Source of the DNA: Diphasiastrum complanatum
Lineage: Eukaryota; Streptophyta; Lycopodiopsida; Lycopodiales; Lycopodiaceae
NCBI GenBank assembly: GCA_029204225.1
Contig: CM055098.1
Coordinates: 3,955,607 to 4,019,606 of the forward strand
DNA length: 64,000 bases
Direction: 5' to 3'
Shown: positions 20,691 to 31,829 of the stretch, piece after piece
Numbering within the stretch: the first letter of the stretch is position 1
How the letters are laid out: each line of letters opens with the position of its first letter
The notes under the pieces: generated by a model
The model's database searches: none
Seen by the model: the letters and a program-made list of their open reading frames with translations, nothing else
Told to the model about the DNA's origin: nothing
Made by a program: the position numbers and the translations under genes

Positions 20691-20811
20691 CTCTCTCTCT
20701 CTCAAACACACACACAAGCACGCAAATCTAATATCTCTCTCTCCTAAACCCCAAACCCAAGCACGCAGACCATAAACCCTAAACTCACACACACATCATG
20801 TCTCGTACACG

Positions 20812-20839
20812 CACACACACACACACACACACACATACA

Positions 20840-20929
<90 letters not shown>

Positions 20930-21015
20930 TACAAATCACCACACACAGATGCATACACAAATCAACTAACCCACACACACACACACACACATAAATCATC
21001 ACACACACACACACG
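20812..21015. repeat. (CA)n-(CT)n-(CA)n compound microsatellite
   Basis: CA at 20812-20834, CT at 20844-20914, then CA runs to about 21014. Adjacent to the left target duplication of gypsy C. Confidence 0.95.
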
Positions 21016-21052
21016 ATAACCCACCCAAATGCACACACTCTCTCTCCCTCAC

Positions 21053-21410
21053 TGTAATAGATCCTAACACCACAGTAGGGCAAACACTAACTTATCCACC
21101 CAACCTTGCCTACTCCCTGATATAGAGTAAGCCCCTCCTAGCCCAGTGTGAGAACTGGTAGCATGCAACTGCCAACTGTCGGCCACGTGGCACTGACGTG
21201 GTCGACTGCACCTCGGGACCCAACTGGGGGCCCTATCCTGCTGACAGGGTCCCTAGGCTGTGTTAGGCCCGCCATGGCTATGGACCGTGCTGGGGCACAC
21301 TACTCACACTGTCTTGCCCTGTTGGTCATGTACACTGGACACGACCCTGACTGTGGTATCTGACCTATCTGTGTTCGCTAGGGTTCGGCACTGGTTACGA
21401 GCTCGTAACA
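21053..21410 (-). repeat. 3' LTR of gypsy C
   Basis: 358 bp; plus-strand start TGTAATAGATCC, end GAGCTCGTAACA. A TATA-like CTATATCA reads on the minus strand near 21120-21130. Confidence 0.97.
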
Positions 21411-21426
21411 CTCCCTCCCCCTTAAG
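21411..21426 (-). other. Polypurine tract of gypsy C
   Basis: Minus strand CTTAAGGGGGAGGGAG immediately before the 3' LTR; primes plus-strand DNA synthesis. Confidence 0.9.
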
Positions 21427-21802
21427 AACCGTCTTGGTCCTCTAAGACAAAGTCTGGAAAAATCTTGCGAAGGACGCTGCCTCTTTCCCAAGTGGCATTC
21501 TCAACAGGCTGATCATTCCACTTAACCAGATATTCTCGGTATAGAGTATCACGAGTCTGCGTCTCTCTACTATCAAGAATCTCCTCTGGTTCATGTGGAG
21601 GTTGTTGAGGATCCAATGGGAGAACTAGAACACTGTCCCCTACCAGATTATCTGATCTGGTTAAGGCTTTTCGTAACTGACTTACATGACAGACTGGAAA
21701 AACCTTACTGCTGTGTGGGAGTTCTAGTTCATAGGTGACCTCGCCTAGTCTCCTATTGATGGTAAAGGGACCACAATACCTTGGAGACAACTTAGCACAC
21801 AC
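21422..21802 (-). pseudogene. gypsy C integrase tether and chromodomain
   Basis: Continues pol in another frame: [33 protein letters not shown], then chromodomain features YREYLVKWNDQPVENATWE. It overlaps the previous frame at 21745-21802, so one indel separates them. It ends next to the polypurine tract. The chromodomain supports placement among chromoviruses, which target heterochromatin. Confidence 0.9.
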
Positions 21803-23445
21803 TCCTGATTTGAGGGTTTAGAGTCAACTGGGACTCTCAAGTAGACTTTCTCACCAGTGGAGAACTGCACATCCCGTCTGTGTGGATCTGCATAATGCCT
21901 GGCTCGATCCTGGGATTGTCTAATGCCACGCTTAGCATGTTCTATCATCTGGTTTAGGTCTTCTAAAAAGTTTCTGGCTGCTTCAACTTTTTCTTGTTTA
22001 AACCCTACAGCTGTGGGTGAGCGTGGCTGAAAACCGTACATCAGCATAAATGGGCTGTATCCCGTAGCTGAATGTTTGGTAGTGTTGTAAGCAAACTCTA
22101 ATATCGAGAGATACTCCTCCCAATTAGTCTGCTTCTTGCTGACGTATGCACGAAGCATATCCTCCAGCACTTGATTTACCCTTTCTGTTTGACCGTCCGT
22201 CTGTGGATGGTCGATGGTACTCATATTAAGTTTAGTATGGAGATGATGGAATACTGCCCTCCAAAAATTTCCAGTAAACTTACTGTCCCGGTCGCTGACT
22301 ATGCCGGAAGGTAGACCGTACGATTTAAATAGCCCGTCTACAAACAACCTCACTAACTCTGGAGCTCTAACGGTTGTTTTGGTCGGAATGAAATGAGCCA
22401 TTTTGGTCAGACGGTCAACTGTGACCCATATAGCGTCATTACCCTTTTGGGTTTTAGGCAGGCCTACTATAAAATCCATGGAGATACTCTCCCATTTACC
22501 AGCTGGTATTTCTAAGGGATGCAACAACCCTCCTGCCTTTAAACGCTCTACATTATTTACTTGACATTTCTGGCAACTGGTTAAATACTGGTGGACGTCC
22601 TTTTTCATACTGGGCCAGAAAAATTGCCTACGAAGAAGCTCATAGGTCTTCTGTATGCCTGGGTGTCCCGCGCTAGGATTGTCATGACATTCATATAGGA
22701 CCTGCTGCCTATAATCCTCTGAATTGGGGACACATACTCTATCTCTATAGAGCAAGTACTCATCCTGAATGGAATACTGTTTCCATTTGAATCCTTGAGT
22801 CAACTGACCCTCAACCACAGGGGTTTGCTTGGGTAATACAGGCTCAGAATCCTCAACGTCATCTGACGACGTATATCCGGACTCATCATCATCCTCAACG
22901 GAAGCTGCCGTATTCTTGGATGAACTGGCACGCCTATATCTGATAAACATGTCAAACTCTTGCATCAACTCTGCCCAACGAGCTTTCCGACCTCTAAGCT
23001 CACGTTGATTGCAAAGGTATCTAAGACTCTCATGGTCTGTCAGGACCTCAAAGTTGGCACCATACAAATAATGCCTCCAAGTCTTAAGGGCATGGACTAT
23101 AGAAAAGAGTTCCTTTTCATAGGCACTGTACCTAGTCTGAGCTGGCTCGAGTTTTTTACTCTCGAACGCAACTGGTCGTCCACCCTGAGTTAGCACAGCG
23201 CCTACTGCAAAGTCGCTAGCATCTGTTTCGACCACAAATGGCTGATTGGGGTCGACGACTTTTAAGAATGGTGCTGTAGCTAAGGTTGTTTTGAGAGCAT
23301 CAAAGCTCTCCTGTTGTGCGGACTCCCAAATGAACTCCTTTCCCTTCCCCTTAAGAAGATTTGTCATAGGGACTGCTATCTGAGCATATTCCTTGACAAA
23401 TCGTCTGTAATATCCTGCCAGACCAAGAAAGATTTGAAGTTCCAA
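21745..23445 (-). pseudogene. gypsy C RNase H and integrase
   Basis: 566-codon frame starting in the RT connection ([18 protein letters not shown]). RNase [20 protein letters not shown], then [13 protein letters not shown] and [22 protein letters not shown]. Integrase: HHCC zinc region ending SCQKCQ, core D in [13 protein letters not shown] in [14 protein letters not shown] in [13 protein letters not shown], then [21 protein letters not shown]. All three DDE residues are present. The reading frame is lost near 21800, in the integrase C-terminal tether. Confidence 0.92.
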
Positions 23446-23459
23446 AATATTCTGAGGTC

Positions 23460-24713
23460 TCAGCCAACTGAGTATGGCTTTAACCTTATTGCGTCCATTT
23501 TAATCCCATCTGAAGAGATAATGTGACCCAAATATGCTACTTCTTCAACGAAGAATTCACACTTGGATTGTTTAGCATAAAGCTTATGCTTTCTGAGCAG
23601 TCGAAACACCTTTCTGAGGTGTTTTAGATGCTCCTTCCTCGTTTTGCTGTAGACGAGGATGCCATCTAAAAATACGACTACAAACTTACCCAAGTATGGT
23701 CTGAGGACACTGTTCATCAAGGTCATAAAGGTAGCTGGAGCATTTGTGAGCCCAAATGGCATCACCCTAAACTCATAATGACCGTGACGAGTCCTAAAAG
23801 CTGTTTTCGAGACATCTTCCGATTTTATACGGACTTGATGATACCCCGATCTGAGGTCTATTTTGCTGAAAAACTTAGCCCCGTCGAGTTGATCAAACAA
23901 CTCGTCTGCCCGAGGCATAGGGTATTTATTCTTAATTGTGACTTTATTGAGGGCTCTGTAATCTACGCAAAGACGCATAGACCCCTCCTTCTTTTTCACC
24001 AATAGGACTGGTGAGGCCCATGGTGAACTACTGGTCTGAATTTGGCCTTTCCCAAGATAGTCTGTTAACTGCCTAGTTATTTCTTCATCCTCTGTTCGGC
24101 TGACCCGATACGGAGGTTTAGAAACAGGTGCTGTACCTGGTACTAGGTTTATTACATGATCTACCTCTCTGCTAGGTGGTAAACCATGTGGCAAATCTTC
24201 AGGAAAAACATCTTTAAATTTAGACAATAAAGTTTCTAATTTACTGATTTTCTGCTGAATACAACTGGAAATAGAAACTTCAGGAATAAACTGAAAGTCA
24301 CATAAGAATACCTGATGGTCCTCGTCTCTGATTAGCTGACAGAGCTCTGAACTGCAGACCATAGGGCTGTTGGGAACATCATGCTCCCCATGCAACTGGA
24401 TCTCTCGGCCTTTATGCTGAAAGCTGAGGGTGTTCTCCTGATAGTTTCTGTGGAGGGAAGGTCCTAAACTGTAGAGCCAATCTCTCCCGAGAACAATGTC
24501 TGTTCGATCCAAGTGCATTATCTGAAAGTTTATTTCATCTTGGTACCCCTGAATACCAAGATTTAACTTACTTACCATAGTTTCCCATATTTTTTTATCT
24601 TCACCCTTAGCTAATGAAACTATGTACCTATGCTGACTAGGTACCTCTGGTAGTTTAAGCTTTTTAACCAGGGTGTGGTTGATGAAATTATGGGTTGCCC
24701 CATCATCAACCAT
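23460..24713 (-). pseudogene. gypsy C protease and reverse transcriptase
   Basis: 418-codon frame. The protease site reads VDDGATHNF, where the family has D-S/T-G. RT begins with [13 protein letters not shown], then [35 protein letters not shown] (first palm Asp present), [15 protein letters not shown]. The catalytic box reads [11 protein letters not shown] instead of the usual F-x-D-D, so the second Asp is Gly. The frame ends in a stop just past the RT connection (about 23460-23490), where a single-base change would restore continuity with the next frame. Expected activity: none for this copy. Confidence 0.9.
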
Positions 24714-24718
24714 GACTC

Positions 24719-26014
24719 TTACTGACTGGTTACCAACTTTCCATGCATACGTACTAGGTCATGTGGCCCAAAGCTGAAGGGTCTCGCTAGCATTGCAGAG
24801 GTCAGCTGGCAACAGTGTTCATGATCTTCATGACACACTTTGATCTCGGAAGCTGCCGAGTCACTGGGGAAACATACAGTCTGAACAAGATGAACTTGTT
24901 TTTTATCTTTTTTATCTTTTTTAGTGAAAGGCCCCTTGGGACACTGTCTGACTGTGTGTCCCTTGCCCATACACACAAAGCACAAACGTTCTTGTTTGGC
25001 TTTCTCAAAATCATCTGGTTTTAAGGGCTGTATGAGTGAAGGGCGTTTCTGAGGAGCTTCACCTTTAAATTTATCTTCTTTCTTTCTTTTTAAAAATTTC
25101 TTTTTAAATTGAAAGTCTTTCTGAGGAAGCTGCTCAGAAAGTGGTTGCTGTCTCGCTCTCTTCCTACCCACTGAATCATCATAGATTTGAGCATATCTGA
25201 GAGCTTGCTCAAGGGTAGTAGGCGAGTTTCTCTGGACCTCTACTTTATATTCATCTTTGAGGCCACGGACAAATCCCCTGATTTTCTGATAGTCATCCAT
25301 ATTTTTAATCTTTAAAATTGCCTCTGGATACTGCGAGATATATTGGATGAGGGATTTATCCATTACTTTTCTTTCCCAGGCTTCCCAGGCTCTATCCAGT
25401 TCATTTTCTGGTAGAAATTCTCTTAGGAAAGCTTCTTCAAAAGCTTTCCATGACCGGGGAGTCTGCCCAGTCTCCTGGAGATTTAACCACCACTTATAGG
25501 CCATAGGCCCTAAGGAAAGACTGGCCTCAATTGCTTGCAAATGGTCAGGGGTCTGTTTAAGAGCATGAATGTTCTTCCATTTGCTGAGGAAGGTTTGTAG
25601 AATATCTGCATTTCTATCCTTCTCTTCCCCATTAAAAGTAGGAGGCTTTAAATCTTTAAAAACACTGGGGTGAGACCGTAAAGTCTCACCCGAAACTGAT
25701 GGAAGTGGAGAAGGGGATAACTGAGAAGTGGAGGGAAGGCTTCCTTTCGCGGAGCTCAAAATCAAGTTTTTGAGTTCAGCGAACGAGTCGTCCACCCTGG
25801 ACTTGAAATTGGCTAATGCCAGCTTCAGTTCATCCACTTCTGTTACCAATTGGAGGAACTGCTCCTTGGTAACCAGTTCGTCGAGTTCTTCGGCGAACTG
25901 TTCCTGTTCTTCTACTTCCATGGGTTCCTTCCCTTTTATATAAGCCAAGGCTTCTGTTTCAAGTTCGTCGAAGCCTCTCTCCGGGGGTTGATCAGGTCCC
26001 TGAGGAGTGGTCAT
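24719..26014 (-). CDS. gypsy C gag (capsid/nucleocapsid)
   Basis: Intact 431-codon frame from ATG (26012-26014). Residues 40-95 form a charged, heptad-like region; the middle holds the retrotransposon gag core ([17 protein letters not shown], then [16 protein letters not shown]). The C-terminal third is Lys-rich with one zinc knuckle, [14 protein letters not shown] (CX2CX4HX4C). Gag forms the virus-like particle in the cytoplasm and packages element RNA. It ends 5 bp before the first ATG of the protease frame. The pol frame is offset from gag and is open upstream of that ATG across the overlap, so pol may be made by frameshifting or the offset may be a mutation. Confidence 0.93.
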   Translation of the reverse strand: MTTPQGPDQPPERGFDELETEALAYIKGKEPMEVEEQEQFAEELDELVTKEQFLQLVTEVDELKLALANFKSRVDDSFAELKNLILSSAKGSLPSTSQLSPSPLPSVSGETLRSHPSVFKDLKPPTFNGEEKDRNADILQTFLSKWKNIHALKQTPDHLQAIEASLSLGPMAYKWWLNLQETGQTPRSWKAFEEAFLREFLPENELDRAWEAWERKVMDKSLIQYISQYPEAILKIKNMDDYQKIRGFVRGLKDEYKVEVQRNSPTTLEQALRYAQIYDDSVGRKRARQQPLSEQLPQKDFQFKKKFLKRKKEDKFKGEAPQKRPSLIQPLKPDDFEKAKQERLCFVCMGKGHTVRQCPKGPFTKKDKKDKKQVHLVQTVCFPSDSAASEIKVCHEDHEHCCQLTSAMLARPFSFGPHDLVRMHGKLVTSQ

Positions 26015-26770
26015 CTTCGGAACTGAAAGAGAGCTACCTTAACTTCTGAAGGAAAAAAAGTCTAAAAGACTAATTTACAACTTTACAAGGGAAAGGAAAC
26101 TTAGCTCTTTCTGAGAACTATACTTCCACAGAGAGAATACAAAAAAGCCCTTCTCAGCTTCTTTCTCAATCTGATTTGAGGTTGGAAAATGTGCAACAAG
26201 ATCTGAAACTTTTGCTATCCCCCCTCGCTGGTCTGACAGCATCTCAATTTGTCCACATTTAGACTCAAAAATCCGCTTGAATCTCTGATTTGACCTCAGC
26301 TGGTAGGTCGCTGGTCTGTGACAAGCAAGTCTGAAGCTCAAACTTCTAGAAAACCTTTGAAATGCAAGGATAAATTCTAAAATTTATCCCCTACTGTCCA
26401 GCGCTGGACCTGCTGTAGAAATCCACTTCAAATCTTGCTCAATTTGTCACTGATTTCCACTCAAAACTCAAGGAAGGAGGCTGATCTGACAGCGCTGGTC
26501 TGCATCAAACTTCCTGACTTGAAAACGCTCCAAAATCCAGAATTTCCACTCTAAAATCGAAGTTTAAACCCTGATTGGCAGTGCTGGACCTGTCCTAGAA
26601 AGCTGATCCAAATTTTACTGTAAAAACAAGTAATCCTACGGAGATGTCCACCATAGATAGCTGGTTCTCCAGCGCTGACCCTGCTCTATCTATCTTTGCA
26701 TATTAACCATAGTTGCTATGCACTCTGATGGATTTCTCCCCTGCTGAAACTGAGCTCCCATAGAAGGAGA
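26015..26770 (-). other. gypsy C leader with repeated CCAGCGCTGG palindromes
   Basis: Non-coding leader between PBS and gag. The palindrome CCAGCGCTGG or a near match recurs at about 26398, 26489, 26576 and 26669, spaced about 90 bp, each inside a phrase like GCTGG(A)CCTG(C/T). A role in RNA dimerisation or packaging is possible. Confidence 0.7.
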
Positions 26771-26771
26771 T

Positions 26772-26784
26772 GGCTCTGATACCA
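26772..26784 (-). other. Primer binding site of gypsy C (tRNA-iMet)
   Basis: Minus strand TGGTATCAGAGCC, one base inside the 5' LTR; the standard plant initiator-Met primer site. Confidence 0.95.
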
Positions 26785-26785
26785 G

Positions 26786-27143
26786 TGTAATAGATCCTAA
26801 CACCACAGTAGGGCAAACACTAACTTATCCACCCAACCTTGCCTACTCCCTGATATAGAGTAAGCCCCTCCTAGCCCAGTGTGAGAACTGGTAGCATGCA
26901 ACTGCCAAGTGTCGGCCACGTGGCACTGACGTGGTCGACTGCACCTCGGGACCCAACTGGGGGCCCTATCCTGCTGACAGGGTCCCTAGGCTGTGTTAGG
27001 CCCGCCATGGCTATGGACCGTGCTGGGGCACACTACTCACACTGTCTTGCCCTGTTGGTCATGTACACTGGACACGACCCTGACTGTGGTATCTGACCTA
27101 TCTGTGTTCCCTAGGGTTCGGCACTGGTTACGAGCTCGTAACA
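26786..27143 (-). repeat. 5' LTR of gypsy C
   Basis: 358 bp, matching 21053-21410 except C/G differences such as CCAACTGTC versus CCAAGTGTC and GTTCGCTAG versus GTTCCCTAG. Confidence 0.97.
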
Positions 27144-27340
27144 CTCACTCATCATAGCTCTCTCTCCCGCCCTCTTTCTCTCCTCTCTCGCTGTCTCTCA
27201 GGCTTCTGCGGACTGTATCGCTGCCCGCGCGCGCCCTTCTGTTTTTTTATTTTTTATTTTTGTACGTCCAACACTGGATATAATGTATAGAATGGTCTGA
27301 AAGATATCAAACTTCTAAAAATAAAATAACAGAGCCACAA

Positions 27341-27964
27341 TCAATGCTCTGGCTCTGACTCAGACGAATGCTCCGAAGACAACTCAAGGCCCCGAGCTGA
27401 TTCTCGAACTAGCATGGGCTGTGTATCCGAGGACTCGTCATCCACATCCTCCCAATCTGCCTCCGCATCAGCACCCAAGCAAGCCAAACCAACTAGACCT
27501 ACGCCAGCAAGCTATGATAGTGCACCTCTAGCTGTACCTGGAGCCTTGCGAGGTCGTCCTCTCTTCCCTAGCTGTTTCTGTGCTCTGCCTTTCTTGTTCG
27601 GTGCACCCTTAGGCCCTCCTCTCTTGCGGACGAGGGGAGCTGTCAATGCCTCATCACCGCCATGCAAATCACCTAGCTGGCTAGACTGGGCCCAAGCTGA
27701 GGCCCTCTGAGAGCCAAAGAGGGGTATCCCAGTGCAGCTGAGCGGGGAGGATGAGCCCGTGGAGTGTGTGCCCGTGGGGCTACTGCAGGTGGAGGAACTG
27801 GCTGTGGAGGGGCCGTCCTTGTAGGAGGCAAGTACAGGCAAGTACAGCGGCGATATGTACTGAAAGGGGCACTGTGGTGGCCGGTACTGGTACATCTTGG
27901 GTGCTGCCAAAGCAGGAGGATGTGAAGTGGGTGTTGCCACTGGAGGAGCCACTCGAGGAGCCAC
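27341..27964 (-). CDS. AT-hook protein with acidic C-terminus, interrupted by one TAG
   Basis: The minus frame from 27964 encodes Pro/Ala/Ser-rich sequence, then VRKRGGPKGAPNKKGRA and KRGRPRKAPG, the latter a classical AT-hook. It meets TAG at 27512-27514. The same frame continues open for 56 more codons, strongly acidic (EADWEDVDDESSD, LSSEHSSESEPEH), to TGA at 27341-27343. This AT-hook-plus-acidic-tail plan resembles the C-terminus of the hAT-like gene at 18750-19404. That gene lies just left of the gypsy C insertion, so the two may once have been neighbours or one unit. Family not recognised; the start is uncertain. Confidence 0.45.
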
Positions 27965-28032
27965 TGTGGATGTGGGCGCTCACAATTGCTCCAACCAGCA
28001 CATCTATATTTTTCTTGCTTTGAAACTTTCAA

Positions 28033-28915
28033 GTTAGATTTGATTTCTATTTTTCTTACTTTGAAGCTGTCAAAGTAGATTTGATTTTTGGGGCTTCATA
28101 TCAAGATCATCTTGTTTGGCCTTTCAACTCGCTTTAAACATCTGTGACATATTGATTCCAATTCAAATGCATGAAGCTGGCCTAAGGAAATCATTCCACT
28201 TCTACTGTTGTTGTGATTTGTGAGGCACGTTGCTACAGAGATTCAATTTCTCAAACCATGTCCATGCCCACAGTTCAACAGCAATAGCAGCAGCCTCAGT
28301 TGCCAATTTCCACTAGAAAAGACTAATCGATCTTCATCTCCAATGCTTTACGAAATATCATATGCTTTTCTAAAAAAATGGAGTAAAGATGGGTTTAGAA
28401 TTTAAAGAGCAGGAAGGACGAGGGGGGCTAATTCTTTCAATATGATCTAACCGAACAATCCTCCGATAAAAAGGCTCACAAGCCCAACTACACTATTGTC
28501 CATCCAGGCCATCCGAACAAAATCTCTGATGTAGTGATATTGAAGCCCTATGTGAAATCCACTATTCTTAGAAAGAAAAATTCAGCCTTGATTATGAACA
28601 ATCTTAATGTGCATTGTGCAGATAGGTATTTGTACTCTAATCCTTAAACCCCCTTGGATTTACTTCTTAGTGTCATTACAATTCAATAGTGGTTTAGTTT
28701 GATTATTCGTTGATCATATTCTGAGTTGAGTTCTACGGCCTACCATGTTGAGAAGGGTGAAATAAGCCCTAAATTCAAATTTAATTCATTTTAGACAATC
28801 TAGATTAAAGTAAGAGGTCTTAGAACTTGAGAAGTAATAAAGATAGACTCAGTGAGGTAGTAATTAGGTCAGGCTATAGTGGCTCATAAAGCATTGACTC
28901 ATTCACGATAATGGT
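28033..28915. other. No gene recognised
   Basis: AT-rich sequence. Short frames (28220-28405) show no motif. Confidence 0.5.
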
Positions 28916-28917
28916 AA

Positions 28918-29080
28918 AGTAATGGCGGCACCACCGGTACCATAATGGCGGCACCATCGGTACCATAATGGGCGGTACCATTGACCCTATGGTACGCCAT
29001 TATGGTACCGCCGGTACCATAATGGTGGTGCCGCCATTATGGTGCCGCCCTGGAAAATGCGGTACCAGGGCGACACCATA
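28918..29080. repeat. GGTACC/ATAATGGCGGCACC direct and inverted repeat cluster
   Basis: The phrase GGTACCATAATGG and its complement CCATTATGGTACC recur several times within 160 bp (28937-28956, 28957-28974, 29003-29016, 29016-29040), together with GGCGGCACCA. The block can fold on itself. Non-coding. Confidence 0.75.
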
Positions 29081-29298
29081 TTTAATATTTTCTGTAATTT
29101 TTTTTTAAATTTTTCCTGATAAAAAAATGCTTTAGGGTGCCCAAAAAAAGCCAAAAAAAATGCAAAAAAAAGGGGAAAGCACAAGGGGCGGGTACAGCAG
29201 CACATGGGCATAATGGGGGAGCAAACTATGGGGCCAATGGGAGAGCAACCCATGGGGGCAGGTACAGCAGCACATGGCGGGATCATCAGCAGCTGCAC

Positions 29299-29546
29299 AG
29301 TTAAAATAGCAATGATCGACTTATACAGTGCTTTCTTATTTCGACGGCACCACGTGTGCTTAGTTCTAGAGTTATCGGGCCATCTTTCTTTTACGAGCCC
29401 TTTGAGTGCTTTTAAGTAACTTATCTTTGTACTTACTTATCAGTTGAATATACAGTTTGAGGAGAGCAATTATGTGGTCTTGTTGCACTTGACGTTGTGT
29501 TGTGGTGATTGATCCAGTCGGGTGTTTAAACTGTGTTTTCTTAACT
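29299..29546 (+). repeat. 5' LTR of copia 1
   Basis: 248 bp, AGTTAA...TTAACT; directly followed by the tRNA-iMet primer site (29547-29559). Confidence 0.95.
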
Positions 29547-29559
29547 TGGTATCAGAGCC
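29547..29559 (+). other. Primer binding site of copia 1
   Basis: TGGTATCAGAGCC, complementary to the 3' end of initiator tRNA-Met, abutting the LTR. Confidence 0.95.
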
Positions 29560-30794
29560 CTTGGTGGCTTGAATCACCAGACAAGAACAGAGAGCTGCGA
29601 ATTCACGACGGTTTGTTGGCTAGGAAGCACAAAACCAAGTCTGTGGAGATTCGTGGAACGGCTCAAAACTGTAAAAAGGATTCAGAGACAGGGAATTGTC
29701 AGTTGAATCAGAAAGCAAGCAAAGATTGAAGCTGAAAATTCTTCTGGAGGGTTGCTTGGCGTTTGTGATTTCACCGTTTGAAGAGCGGTTTGGTGCAAAA
29801 GATTGCTTGTTGTTAAGCGACCTCAGAGGAATAGGTAGCTGCTCAAAGAAATTCTCAAACAGATCAGATAAAGTCCAAAGACTAGCTATTCTTCACTCAG
29901 CTAGGGTTTTGAGCTAAACAATGGTGAATCTCTCCAGTTTCTGAACCTTGTTTGGATCTGTAACCATCAACAGAGAGGCGCCCAGCTAGTGCGACCTGGC
30001 TATTAAGCAGCCGGTGGGCCGTGGATCTAGGAGAGAATAAGAAGGCGGCCATAGCTGAAACTGTGGCTAGAATCCATAGCCAAGAAACGAGGTGGAGGAG
30101 GAAGGAGGTGCTCGGGACAGCACCGCGGGGCCAATGCGAGCAGGAAGACATCGGCCACAGGAGGCCAGCGAACGCAGGGAGGCGGTATAGCGCGCAATTC
30201 CGATGAGGTTCGTTGGATTGACTAGAAAATCAATCTATGGTAGAGATTGACCATGGAAAATTAACTATAGGCCATCGGATTGAAACTAATCGTGGAGATG
30301 GGCTTTGAAAGGGCCCTGAAGAACTGAAAGGGAAAATAGGCCTTCCTTTCATTGAAAATTTTCAATTTGAAATAAGAGTTGGGTCCTGACTTTTGTGAAG
30401 AGTAAAGTCTTTTCAAGGTGAAAAGACAGTTCAAAAACTCAAAGTGCCCTTATTTTCACCCCCTTTAGCCTATTTTGGCCAAACGAAAGGCTATAGCCTC
30501 CAAACGAAGGGCACCCTGACTGTACCTGCATGTACGGTACACCAAAACAGAGTGATTGTCGTGGAGAAAGTGTTTGAAGCGCGCCAGAAGTGATTTCACC
30601 ATTCCACTGGGCAGGAAGCTGGGAGTTGGTGACGAGAAGCATTTCGGAAAGCGACGCCAGTTTGGCTTTCAATTTGGCGAAAGAGCGGCGGGTGGCTTGG
30701 TAAGCCAAAAATTGCAGGTCATTATTATTGATTTCTGACATCACGGTTGGCTCCAGCATACACTTTATAGCCTATAGGTGAAGTTTCAACCAGT
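29560..30794 (+). other. copia 1 leader, 1.2 kb
   Basis: Long untranslated leader before gag with no recognisable protein. Longer than usual for copia elements, so it may include an insertion. Confidence 0.6.
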
Positions 30795-30800
30795 TTGGAG

Positions 30801-31826
30801 ATGGCAAACACCAATGAGGCAATTTTGGGCGATGCAAGCAAACTTGATGGGGCTTCTAACTACAACATCTGGAAATTCAAAATGAAGAGCATTTTGATGG
30901 AGAAAGAGTTGTGGGAGATCGTGGCAGGTATTGAAGTCCGGCCAAATACCACTCCAAGTGACATAAGGGCCTTTGATAAAAAGGCGCAGAGAGCATTGTC
31001 CTTGATCAATCTTTCAGTAACAGACCATGTGATCACTCATATAAGTGATGCCACGACGGCTAGGGGAGCTTGGGAAGCTCTTAGAATGCAATTTCAAACT
31101 TGCAATCCAGCTCGGGCCATGTTCTTGAAGTCGAGATTGAACGCAGTAAGGATGGAAGAAAGTGAATCAGTGGGATCTTTCTTCACCAGGATAAAGGAGC
31201 TGAGAGATCAACTTGTGGCGATTGGAGAACCAATCAGGGATATTGAATTGGTACATACCACAATGAGTGGTGTCTCGGAAGGGCTACAGATGTTTGTGAG
31301 CGGCATTGCTTCGAGGGAGAGGTTGCCTACTTTTGAAGACTTCCACGGAATCATGTTGCAAAAAGAGCAGCGTCGCGAAGTGGTGAAGTCAAGGCAAACC
31401 CCACAGGAGGATCAAGCCTTGCTTGCTAAAGGCAAGCAAAAAGGATGGAAAAGGATTCCTAAGAAATCCAAGGATGATGATGACGAGGGAGAGTCGACAT
31501 CAAAAGGGAAAAAGAAGAAGAAAGGCAAATGTTACTATTGCCACAAACCGGGTCATTGGGCACGCGAGTGTTATAAGAAGAAAGCGGACATAAAGGCAAG
31601 AAAAGTGACTCAACAAGGAAACATTGCCGAAGATGATGGAGAAGATGACGAGACAAGTGTCTTCTCATCGACATTGGCATCCCAAGTTGATGATGGCGCC
31701 AAATGGTTCATAGATTCAGGCACCACAAGGCATATGACCGGGAAAAGTGATTGGTTTGAAAAATTCTCACCAATCCATGATGGGGATAAGATCACTCAAG
31801 CCAATGGAGAGGAATGCCAGATATAG
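30801..31826 (+). pseudogene. copia 1 gag and protease start
   Basis: From ATG 30801: SKLDGASNYNIWKFKMKSIL and MEKELWEIVAG, the copia gag N-terminus (UBN2-type). A Lys-rich tract and zinc knuckle CYYCHKPGHWAREC follow, then the protease active site WFIDSGTTRHMTG (D-S-G). The frame ends at TAG 31824-31826. The next segment (31830-32126) is in the same frame and continues the protein, so this is a point nonsense mutation. The gag is related to that of copia 2 (51517-51954). Confidence 0.9.
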
Positions 31827-31829
31827 GGT

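Larger units (their letters stand above)
21053..27143 (-). mobile_element. Complete Ty3/gypsy element C (chromovirus type)
   Basis: 6,091 bp, coding strand minus. LTRs 26786-27143 (5') and 21053-21410 (3'), both 358 bp, TG...CA ends, with two differences seen by eye. Perfect target duplication CTCAC at 21048-21052 and 27144-27148. PBS complementary to initiator tRNA-Met (26772-26784), polypurine tract (21411-21426). Order gag, protease, RT, RNase H, integrase, chromodomain. The near-identical LTRs mean recent insertion, yet pol already carries frame breaks. Confidence 0.97.

Noticed and set aside
28900-29080. CRISPR-like array
   Set aside because: Repeats are overlapping and inverted without spacers, and the sequence is plant nuclear DNA.
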